Source: CAWGJC01 sp965276665 (GTDB taxonomy: Bacteria; Pseudomonadota; Alphaproteobacteria; Acetobacterales; Acetobacteraceae). Taken from it: 64,000 nt of DNA. Both the position numbers and the translations under genes were made by a program. Location: the NCBI GenBank assembly GCA_965276665.1, contig OZ255620.1:1-64000 (forward strand). Direction: 5' to 3'. The notes beneath the pieces are model-generated. The model did no database searches and was not told where the DNA came from. It was given only the letters and a program-made list of their open reading frames with translations. Of this stretch, positions 25,917-32,958 are shown piece after piece; the stretch's first letter is position 1, and each line of letters begins with the position of its first letter.

Positions 25917-27199
25917 AGATCGCTCTCGTCAATCCGCGCTGGAGCTTCGGGGGCAGCATCTATTTCGGCTGCCGGGAGCCGCATCTGCCGCTTGAGCTCG
26001 GCTATGCGAGCGCGATGCTGCGCGCGGCCGGACATCGGACGCTGCTGCTGGACGGGCATCTTCTCGATCGCCCGGCAGAGGCGATGTGCGAGGAGATCGC
26101 CGCGTTCGGCGCCGACATGACGGTGGTGACCACGGCGCCGAGCTACTTGTTCTGGCGCTGCGCCCCGCCCGAGCTGCGGGTGCCGGCGGAGTTCCTAGGC
26201 TGCCTCGGCGATCGCGGCGGCCGGACGGTCGCGGTGGGCCCGCATGGCTCGGTGACGCCGGCCGCGACGTTGCGGAAACTCGGCGTGGATATCGTCGTGC
26301 GCGGCGAATGCGAGGAGGTCATCCGCGCGCTCGCCGAGGCCGGCCCGGAATGGCGGCGCGTGCCATCGATCGCGTGGCAGGGCGGGATGAATGGCGGGCC
26401 GGCCGCTGGCGGTTTCGTCGATCTGCCGGCGCTGCAATGGCCGGATGAATGGATCGCGCGGCACCAGCATCACCATCACCGTTTCGATGCGGAGAAAACC
26501 GGTCTCGGGGCGGAAGTGGAGGCCTCCCGCGGCTGCCCCTACAATTGCAGCTTCTGCGCGAAGATCGATTTCCGCGATCAGTATCGGCGGCGCGCGCTGG
26601 CGCCGTTGCTCGAGGAGATTGACGGGTTGATGCGCCAGGGCGTCGGCTATGTGTATTTTATCGACGAGATCTTCCTGCCGCAGAAGCCGCTGCTCGAGGC
26701 GCTGGTCGGGCGGGGATTGAAGTTCGGCGTGCAGACCCGGATCGATCTGTGGAAGCCCGACCTGCTGAAGCTTCTTGGCCAGGCCGGATGCGTCTCAATC
26801 GAGGCGGGCATCGAGAGCCTGACGGCCGAGGGAAGGGCGGCGCTCGCGAAACGCTGCCGGCTGGAGACCGAGGATCTGGCCGCGCTGCTGATCGAGGCGC
26901 GCCAGCACGTCCCCTTCGTGCAGGCCAATCTCATCGGCATGGCGCATGACGAGAGGCCGCTCGTGGATATCTGGCGCGAGAGGCTGATGAAGGCGGGGGT
27001 ATGGGCGAACGAACCGGTGCCGCTTTATCCCTATCCGAGCTCGCCGAGCTATCGCGAGATGTGGGGCGAACCCGATGACGACGCCTGGGAGCGCGCGCAT
27101 GCGCACTATCTCGGCACGTTCGGCGCCTTCAGCGATATCCAGAACGATCGGCCGTTGCCATTGGCGCGGCTTGAAGCGGAATGCTGCGGCGGGCGATGA
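25913..27199 (+). CDS. B12-binding domain radical SAM protein of a glycan cassette
   Basis: ATG 25913 overlaps the previous stop (ATGA). Residues 1 to about 140 form a Rossmann-like cobalamin-binding domain, although the classical DxHxxG motif is not obvious. The radical SAM core has C208-x3-C212-x2-C215 (RGCPYNCSFC). A striking His cluster, HQHHHH at 184-189, lies just before the core. I recall an NCBI/TIGRFAM family (TIGR04295, 'rhizo-twelve system') with this architecture and cassette; I could not verify it here. B12-dependent radical SAM enzymes often methylate unactivated carbons, so C-methylation of a sugar or lipid carrier is plausible. Confidence 0.8.
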   Translation: MKIALVNPRWSFGGSIYFGCREPHLPLELGYASAMLRAAGHRTLLLDGHLLDRPAEAMCEEIAAFGADMTVVTTAPSYLFWRCAPPELRVPAEFLGCLGDRGGRTVAVGPHGSVTPAATLRKLGVDIVVRGECEEVIRALAEAGPEWRRVPSIAWQGGMNGGPAAGGFVDLPALQWPDEWIARHQHHHHRFDAEKTGLGAEVEASRGCPYNCSFCAKIDFRDQYRRRALAPLLEEIDGLMRQGVGYVYFIDEIFLPQKPLLEALVGRGLKFGVQTRIDLWKPDLLKLLGQAGCVSIEAGIESLTAEGRAALAKRCRLETEDLAALLIEARQHVPFVQANLIGMAHDERPLVDIWRERLMKAGVWANEPVPLYPYPSSPSYREMWGEPDDDAWERAHAHYLGTFGAFSDIQNDRPLPLARLEAECCGGR

Positions 27200-28278
27200 C
27201 GCCGCGACGGGTTCTGCTGACGCTCGATGCGGTGGGCGGAGTCTGGCGTTACGCTGTCGATCTCGCCGCCGCGCTGCAATCGCGGGGCATCGAATGCCGG
27301 CTGCTGGGATTCGGCCCAACGCCTGACGCCGCGTCCCTGGCCGAGAATGTCGCGCTGAATTGGTGCGATGCGCCGCTCGACTGGATGGCGGCGGATGAGG
27401 CGGATTTTTGCGCCACCGCCGCCGGCCTCGCGGATACTTTGCGCGCGTGGCGGCCTGATCTGCTGCATGTGCATCTCCCCTCCCTGGCGGCCGGGCTTCC
27501 CGCGTTCGTCCCGACTGTCGTGACCGCGCATTCCTGCGTGCCGAGCTGGTGGGAGGCGATGCGGACGGAACCGCTCCCGACCGCTTGGCGCTGGCATGCG
27601 GCGCGCAACGCAGCGGGGTTTGCGCGGGCCGACCGGGTGCTGGCGCCGAGCGCCAGCCACGCCGCCGCGCTGCGCCGCATCTATGGCCCGATCCCCCGGC
27701 TCGAAATCGTGCATAATGCGAGCGGGGCCGCCGCCGGGATGACCGGAAAACGCGATTTCATCCTCGCGGCCGGGCGCTGGTGGGACGAGGCAAAGAGCGC
27801 GGCGACGCTCGACGAGGCCGCCATCGGCGCGGCCTGCGAGATCGTGATGGCCGGACCCCTCGAGGGTCCGAACGGCGAGGCGGTGCGTTTCCGCCATGCC
27901 CGGGCCGCCGGCACGCTGTCCGCCGCGGCAATGCTGGCCTTGATGCGGGAGGCGGCGATCTTTGCCGCGCCGTCGCGTTACGAACCGTTCGGTCTCGCGG
28001 TGCTGGAGGCGGCACGCTGCGGCGCGGCGCTTGTGCTTTCCGACATCCCAACCTTTCGCGAGTTGTGGGACGGCGCGGCGGTGTTCGTGCCACCGATGGA
28101 TGCGGCCGGCTGGCGGCAGGCTTTTTCGGAACTGCGCGCCGAGCCCGATCGCCGGGCGAGGCTCGCCGAGGTGGCCCGGGCGCGGAGCGCGTGCTTCACG
28201 CCGGAGCGGCATCTGGAGGGCGTTCTGGCGGCGTATCGTGGGGCCTGCGCGCGCCATCTGGACCATGCGGTGAGCTGA
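27196..28278 (+). CDS. GT-B glycosyltransferase, family 4-like
   Basis: The ATG at 27196 overlaps the previous stop as ATGA, and I prefer it over ATG 27181. The 360-residue protein has an N-terminal acceptor domain opening with VLLTLDAVGGVWRYAVDLAAAL and the donor-site EX7E motif E263-E271 (EPFGLAVLE), both features of retaining GT4 enzymes. It should transfer a sugar from a nucleotide donor to a growing glycan in the cytoplasm. Confidence 0.82.
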   Translation: MTPRRVLLTLDAVGGVWRYAVDLAAALQSRGIECRLLGFGPTPDAASLAENVALNWCDAPLDWMAADEADFCATAAGLADTLRAWRPDLLHVHLPSLAAGLPAFVPTVVTAHSCVPSWWEAMRTEPLPTAWRWHAARNAAGFARADRVLAPSASHAAALRRIYGPIPRLEIVHNASGAAAGMTGKRDFILAAGRWWDEAKSAATLDEAAIGAACEIVMAGPLEGPNGEAVRFRHARAAGTLSAAAMLALMREAAIFAAPSRYEPFGLAVLEAARCGAALVLSDIPTFRELWDGAAVFVPPMDAAGWRQAFSELRAEPDRRARLAEVARARSACFTPERHLEGVLAAYRGACARHLDHAVS

Positions 28279-28281
28279 CGC

Positions 28282-29406
28282 ATGCGATTCGTGCTCTACA
28301 CGCATTCGCTGATCTCCGACTGGAATCACGGCAACGCGCATTTCCTGCGCGGCGTGCTGTCGGAGCTCGAGGCGCGCGGCCATGCCACGCTGGCGCTCGA
28401 GCCGGCGGATGGGTGGAGCCGCCAAAACCTGCTGGCCGAGCAGGGGCAAGCGGCGCTTGGGCATTTCGCCGCCGCGTTTCCTCATCTGCATGCCACGACC
28501 TACGAGTCTAATTTCGACCACGCGGCGGCGCTCGCCAGGGCGGACGTGGTGATCGTGCATGAATGGACGCCGCCCGAGCTCGTCGCGCGGATCGGCGAGC
28601 TGCGTCGTCAGGGCGGCAATTTCACCCTGCTGTTCCACGACACGCATCACCGCGGCGTCTCGGCCTCCGGCGCGATCGCGGATCTGGCGCTCGATTCCTA
28701 TGATGCGGTTCTCGCTTTCGGCGAGACGCTGCGCGAGCGCTATCTCGGACGCGGCTGGGGACGCCAAGTCTTCACCTGGCACGAGGCGGCCGATACGCGC
28801 CGCTTCCATCCGCGCCCCGAGATCACGCCGGAATCTGATCTCGTGTGGATCGGCAATTGGGGCGATGGCGAGCGGGCGCGCGAGCTTGCGGATTTCCTGA
28901 TCGAGCCGGCCAAGCGTCTCGCATTATCCGGCGCCGTGCATGGCGTGCGCTATCCGGACGCCGCGCTGGCAGCACTTGCGAACTCTCCGCTGCAGTATCG
29001 CGGCTGGATCGCGAATGTGGAGGTGCCTTCAGTCTTCGCGCGGCACAGCATGACGGTGCACGTGCCGCGCCGACCCTATGTCGAGGCGCTGCCCGGCATT
29101 CCCACCATCCGCGTGTTCGAGGCGCTGGCCTGTGGCATCCCGCTCGTCTGCGCCCCTTGGCATGACAGTGAAAATCTGTTTCGGCCCGGCGAGGATTATC
29201 TCGTCGCGCGCGACGGCGTGGAGATGACCCGGCATCTCGCCGCGCTCCGCGACGATGCGGCTCTGCGGGACGGTCTCCGGCAGAGCGGGCTCGCGCGGAT
29301 CCGCGACCGGCACAGCTGCGTGCATCGGGTCGACGAGCTTCTCGCCATACTCGACGGGATACGCGGGCCGGCAGTCGCCGGGCGCGCTGCGGAGGATGTT
29401 GCTTGA
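28282..29406 (+). CDS. Glycosyltransferase, CgeB-like/group 1
   Basis: The 374-residue protein opens RFVLYTHSLISDWNHGNAHFLRGVLSEL, a GT-B N-terminal fold, and ends in a C-terminal domain with RVFEALACGIPLVCAPWHDSE and FRPGEDYLVARD, the CgeB/Glyco_trans_1_2 pattern. It starts 3 bases after the previous stop. Its place in the cassette suggests successive sugar additions together with the two CgeB-like genes that follow. Confidence 0.78.
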   Translation: MRFVLYTHSLISDWNHGNAHFLRGVLSELEARGHATLALEPADGWSRQNLLAEQGQAALGHFAAAFPHLHATTYESNFDHAAALARADVVIVHEWTPPELVARIGELRRQGGNFTLLFHDTHHRGVSASGAIADLALDSYDAVLAFGETLRERYLGRGWGRQVFTWHEAADTRRFHPRPEITPESDLVWIGNWGDGERARELADFLIEPAKRLALSGAVHGVRYPDAALAALANSPLQYRGWIANVEVPSVFARHSMTVHVPRRPYVEALPGIPTIRVFEALACGIPLVCAPWHDSENLFRPGEDYLVARDGVEMTRHLAALRDDAALRDGLRQSGLARIRDRHSCVHRVDELLAILDGIRGPAVAGRAAEDVA

Positions 29407-30488
29407 AAATCGCTTTCTATGGATCGAGCCTGCTATCTGCGTACTGGAACGGCGCCGCGACCTATTATCGCGGATTGCTGCGCGCGCTTGCCGCGCATGG
29501 CCACGACATCACCTTCTACGAGCCCGATGCGTTCGACCGGCAGCAGCACCGCGACATTGCGCCGCCGCCCTGGTGCCGCGTGGTCGTCTATGCGCCGGAC
29601 GCGGTGCGGGACGTGCTCGCCGAGGCGGCCCAGGCCGATATCGTGGTCAAGGCGAGCGGGATCGGGGTCAATGACGACATCCTGCTGGCAGGCATCGTCA
29701 GCGAGGCACGGCGCGACGCGTTGCGGATCTTCTGGGATGTGGACGCGCCCGCGACGCTCGCCGAGATCGCCGCTTCGCCGGATCACCCGACCCGCGCCAT
29801 CCTGCCGCGCCTCGATCTCGTGCTGACCTACGGCGGCGGAGACCCGGTGGTGCGCGCCTATCGCGAGCTCGGCGCGCCGTGCATCCCGGTCTACAACGCG
29901 CTCGACCCGACGACGCACCACAAGGTGCCGGCGGAAGCGCGCTTCAACGCCGATCTCAGCTTTCTCGGCAATCGCCTGCCGGACCGTGAGGCGCGCGTGG
30001 AGGATTTCTTCCTGAACGCGGCGCGCCTGCTGCCAGAGCAGCGGTTTCTGCTCGGCGGGTCGGGCTGGGCGGACAAGGACTGTCCCGCCAATGTCGAAAA
30101 AATCGGACATGTGCCGACGAATGCGCATAACGCGCTGAACGTGAGCGCGCGCGCAGTGCTGAACATCAATCGCGAGAGCATGGCGGCGACCGGCTTCTCG
30201 CCGGCCACGCGCGTGTTCGAGGCGGCGGGGGCGGGCGCGTGCCTCTACACCGATCCGTTTCTCGGCATCGAGCGGTTCCTGCAGCCCGAGACCGAGGTGC
30301 TGGTCGTGCGCGATGGCCGGGATCTAGCCGAATCCTTGCGCGCGCTCGCCCCGGCGCGGGCACGCGCGATCGGCGAGGCGGCGCGGCTTCGCGTGCTGCG
30401 CGAGCATACGTATGAGCAGCGCGCGGTCCGGCTCGACGCGATCCTTGCCGAGGCGGTCGCGGCCAAACGCGCCGGGTATGCGGCATGA
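29403..30488 (+). CDS. CgeB-family glycosyltransferase with TTG start
   Basis: The first codon consistent with the family start (MKIAFYGSSLLSAYWNGAATYYRGLLRAL) is TTG 29403, overlapping the previous stop as TTGA. The 361-residue protein keeps the CgeB features: ILPRLDLVLTYGGGDPVV in the middle, DLSFLGNRLPDRE opening the second domain, and RVFEAAGAGACLYTDPFLGIE at the donor site. The TTG start would lower initiation and make it depend on translation of the gene before. Confidence 0.8.
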   Translation: MKIAFYGSSLLSAYWNGAATYYRGLLRALAAHGHDITFYEPDAFDRQQHRDIAPPPWCRVVVYAPDAVRDVLAEAAQADIVVKASGIGVNDDILLAGIVSEARRDALRIFWDVDAPATLAEIAASPDHPTRAILPRLDLVLTYGGGDPVVRAYRELGAPCIPVYNALDPTTHHKVPAEARFNADLSFLGNRLPDREARVEDFFLNAARLLPEQRFLLGGSGWADKDCPANVEKIGHVPTNAHNALNVSARAVLNINRESMAATGFSPATRVFEAAGAGACLYTDPFLGIERFLQPETEVLVVRDGRDLAESLRALAPARARAIGEAARLRVLREHTYEQRAVRLDAILAEAVAAKRAGYAA

Positions 30489-31624
30489 GCGGCGAGATCG
30501 TCTTCATCGGCCTGTCGCTCAGCTCGTCCTGGGGCAACGGGCACGCGACAACCTACCGTGCGCTGCTGCGCGGATTGGCGCAGTTCGGCCAGCGCGTGCT
30601 GTTCCTCGAGCGCGACATGCCGTGGTACGCCGATCATCGCGATCTCGACCACCCTGATTTCTGTGAGCTGCAACTCTACGGATCCGAAGACGATCTGCGC
30701 ACGCGGTTCCGCGTGCGCATCGCCGAGGCCCGAGCGGTGATCGTCGGCTCCTACGTCGCGAACGGCATTGCTGTACTCGACTTCGTGCTGCGCGCGGCGC
30801 GCGGCGTGCGCGGTTTCTACGATATCGACACGCCGGTCACGATGGCGGCGCTGGCGCGCGGCGATTGCGCCTATCTCGCGCGGCGACAGATCGCCGCGCT
30901 CGATCTCTATCTCTCGTTCAGCGGCGGCCCGGTCCTGCAGAAGCTCGCGTCGCACTATGGCGCGCGGCGGCCGGCGGTGTTTCACTGCGCGGTGGACGAG
31001 GCACGCTACCGCCCGCATCGCGCTGTGCTGCGCTGGGATCTCGGGTATCTCGGCACCTACAGCGCGGACCGGCAGCCGGCGCTCGAACGCCTGCTGCTCG
31101 CGCCCGCCCGCGCGCTGCCGGCGCGGCGCTTCGTCGTCGCCGGTCCGCAATACCCGGCGGAGATCCCCTGGCCCGCGAATGTCGAACGGATCGAGCATCT
31201 GCCGCCCGACCGGCACCCCGATTTCTACGCGGCGCAGCGCTTCACCCTGAACATCACCCGGGCCGACATGGTGGCGGCAGGCTGGTCGCCGAGCGTGCGT
31301 CTGTTCGAGGCCGCGTCCTGTGGTACCCCGATCATCAGCGATCGCTGGCGTGGCCTCGACGTGCTGCTGCCTGAAGACGAGGCGATCCTGATCGCTGATG
31401 CGACGGGCAGCGTCGTCGCGGCGATCGAGATGATGCAGGAGGAAGCGCGCGCCGCCCTGGCGGAGACCGCGCGCGCCATCGTGCTGGGCGCACATACCGG
31501 CCGCGTCCGCGCGCAGGAATTGCTCGACCTGCTGGCCGGCGCGGCGATTTCCATTCGCCCGACCGGCAATGTCACGCTCGCCGATGCGACGCCCAGGATC
31601 GCCACCGCCGCTGGGCCGGGATGA
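30485..31624 (+). CDS. CgeB-family glycosyltransferase
   Basis: ATG 30485 overlaps the previous stop (ATGA). The 379-residue protein has the same two-domain plan as its neighbour: YDIDTPVTMAAL and DLYLSFSGGPVLQKL in the first half, DLGYLGTYSADRQ starting the second, and RLFEAASCGTPIISDRWRGLD at the donor site. It is the last gene of the coupled cassette; no terminator-like hairpin follows in the next 200 bases. Confidence 0.8.
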   Translation: MSGEIVFIGLSLSSSWGNGHATTYRALLRGLAQFGQRVLFLERDMPWYADHRDLDHPDFCELQLYGSEDDLRTRFRVRIAEARAVIVGSYVANGIAVLDFVLRAARGVRGFYDIDTPVTMAALARGDCAYLARRQIAALDLYLSFSGGPVLQKLASHYGARRPAVFHCAVDEARYRPHRAVLRWDLGYLGTYSADRQPALERLLLAPARALPARRFVVAGPQYPAEIPWPANVERIEHLPPDRHPDFYAAQRFTLNITRADMVAAGWSPSVRLFEAASCGTPIISDRWRGLDVLLPEDEAILIADATGSVVAAIEMMQEEARAALAETARAIVLGAHTGRVRAQELLDLLAGAAISIRPTGNVTLADATPRIATAAGPG

Positions 31625-31842
31625 GGCGGAGGTGATGGAGTTCGCTTTATCGGAGGCGAGTCAGATCCATTTCCCGCGTCCGGCCGGGCGGCCTCTGCTG
31701 CTGGGCGTCAACCTGGCACGCGGGGCTGCTGGACGGGGTCGTTCATCGAAATTCCTCGCGAATGCTGCTGGTCGATCCAGATGATGCCATAGCGGCCGTT
31801 CCCGTCTCGGGCGTCCGCAGGTTCTGCCGGACACGCATTTAT
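31625..31842. other. Non-coding stretch after the glycan cassette
   Basis: I see no supportable gene, hairpin terminator or repeat here. The short open frames have no ribosome binding site or recognisable product. Confidence 0.4.
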
Positions 31843-31882
31843 TAACCTGTGTGAAAGAAAGCTAACCTGTGTGAAAGACAGC
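31843..31882. repeat. Tandem 20-bp direct repeat upstream of the sigma factor gene
   Basis: TAACCTGTGTGAAAGAAAGC is followed at once by TAACCTGTGTGAAAGACAGC, one mismatch in 20. The 20-bp period is close to two helical turns, placing both copies on the same DNA face 100 bases before the sigma factor start. It looks like a paired activator/repressor site. Confidence 0.6.
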
Positions 31883-31981
31883 ATGGCTCCACACGGCCAC
31901 GGTTCAACCGTCACAAGAACATCTGCCTAAACACGGCCGCAACCACGGTGCGTCCGGTATATATTGCAAGAGGAGGCTGCC

Positions 31982-32584
31982 ATGATCGCCGACCGGCTTG
32001 ATACCGCAACAGTCAGCTTTCACAATGACCTCATCACGTTACTACCACAGATGCGGATCTGGGCGCGGGGCCTGGCGCGCAACCCGACGGCCGCGGAAGA
32101 CCTGACGCAGGACACGGTGGTCAAGGCGCTGCAATCGCAGAGCCGCTTCGAGGTCGGCACCAAGCTCGGCGCCTGGGTGTACCGGATCATGGTCAATCAT
32201 TTCATCAGCGGCTTGCGGCGGCATCGTCATACGGACAGCCTGGAGAATGCGCCGGAGCCGCAGGTCTCGGGGGCGCAGCAGGACAAGCTCGCGCTGAAGC
32301 AGCTTGCCTGGGCGATCGACCGGCTGCCGCACGCCCAGCGCGAGGCGCTGTTCCTGATCGTTCTGCAGGAACTCTCCTACGAGGAAGCGGCGGAGATGAC
32401 CGGCTGCGCCATCGGCACGATGAAGAGCCGGGTCCACCGGACACGGAGCGTGCTCCAGCAGTGGCTGCTCGGGGGAGAGCGCCGCGAGGCCGCCGAACCG
32501 GTCCGGCGCCGCGGCCGCCCGCGCAATCACCCCGCGCTGGCGCTGTCGAGCGAAACCCGACAGAGCGACGGCCCGAACGCATAG
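31982..32584 (+). CDS. ECF sigma factor of EcfG/SigT type
   Basis: AGGAGG at 31971-31976 fixes ATG 31982, giving 200 residues. Sigma2 (about 12-80: LLPQMRIWARGLARNPTAAEDLTQDT) and sigma4 (about 105-163: LPHAQREALFLIVLQELSYEEAAEMTGCAIGTMKSRVHRTR) closely resemble the general-stress ECF15 group (EcfG, SigT). EcfG is normally released by the PhyR/NepR partner switch, but neither gene is nearby, so this may be a secondary EcfG. An unusual basic C-terminal tail contains an AT-hook-like core, RGRP at 177-180. A GGAAC/CGTT promoter lies ten bases after its stop. Confidence 0.88.
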   Translation: MIADRLDTATVSFHNDLITLLPQMRIWARGLARNPTAAEDLTQDTVVKALQSQSRFEVGTKLGAWVYRIMVNHFISGLRRHRHTDSLENAPEPQVSGAQQDKLALKQLAWAIDRLPHAQREALFLIVLQELSYEEAAEMTGCAIGTMKSRVHRTRSVLQQWLLGGERREAAEPVRRRGRPRNHPALALSSETRQSDGPNA

Positions 32585-32593
32585 CGCGCCCAA

Positions 32594-32618
32594 GGAACAG
32601 CCGGCCCGTTTATTCGTT
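32594..32618 (+). promoter_or_regulatory. EcfG-type promoter GGAAC-N16-CGTT
   Basis: GGAAC at 32594-32598 and CGTT at 32615-32618 with exactly 16 bases between match the published consensus for EcfG-dependent promoters. It points at the S9 peptidase gene, whose start is about 340 bases on, or at an unrecognised small transcript between them. Confidence 0.55.
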
Positions 32619-32958
32619 CGCGCACCGCCCACGGGAAATGCCGGCCCATCAAGGCCGCCCCATCAAGGCCGCGAAGGAGCGCCGGAATGGTGATCGGGCA
32701 GCGGCCGGGTTGTTGCGTCGTGCGGGATCATCGATCCGGACCAGGGTCGTCTACCGGATGACCGGCGGCCGGTCTGGCGGAGACCCGGGTCGGCCGTCTC
32801 ACCCGGGTCATGCCCCTCGGCGAGACCGATCTCGATATGCACCACTCGATCGAGGCGTCCGAAAGCCGCCGGTTTCCGCGCCCGTTCCCTGAACCCGGCG
32901 CCCTTGCCAGCACCGGAATCCGGTCGCCAAATCGCTCTCCATCGAGGGGGAGCGCCGC
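32619..32958. other. Long leader between the EcfG-type promoter and the S9 peptidase gene
   Basis: A possible 84-residue frame starts at ATG 32638 (MPAHQGRPIKAAKERRNGDR...) and runs to 32892. It has only a weak ribosome site (GGGAA) and a low-complexity Arg/Gly/Pro composition, so I do not call it a gene. Otherwise nothing is recognisable; it may simply be a long 5' leader. Confidence 0.35.
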
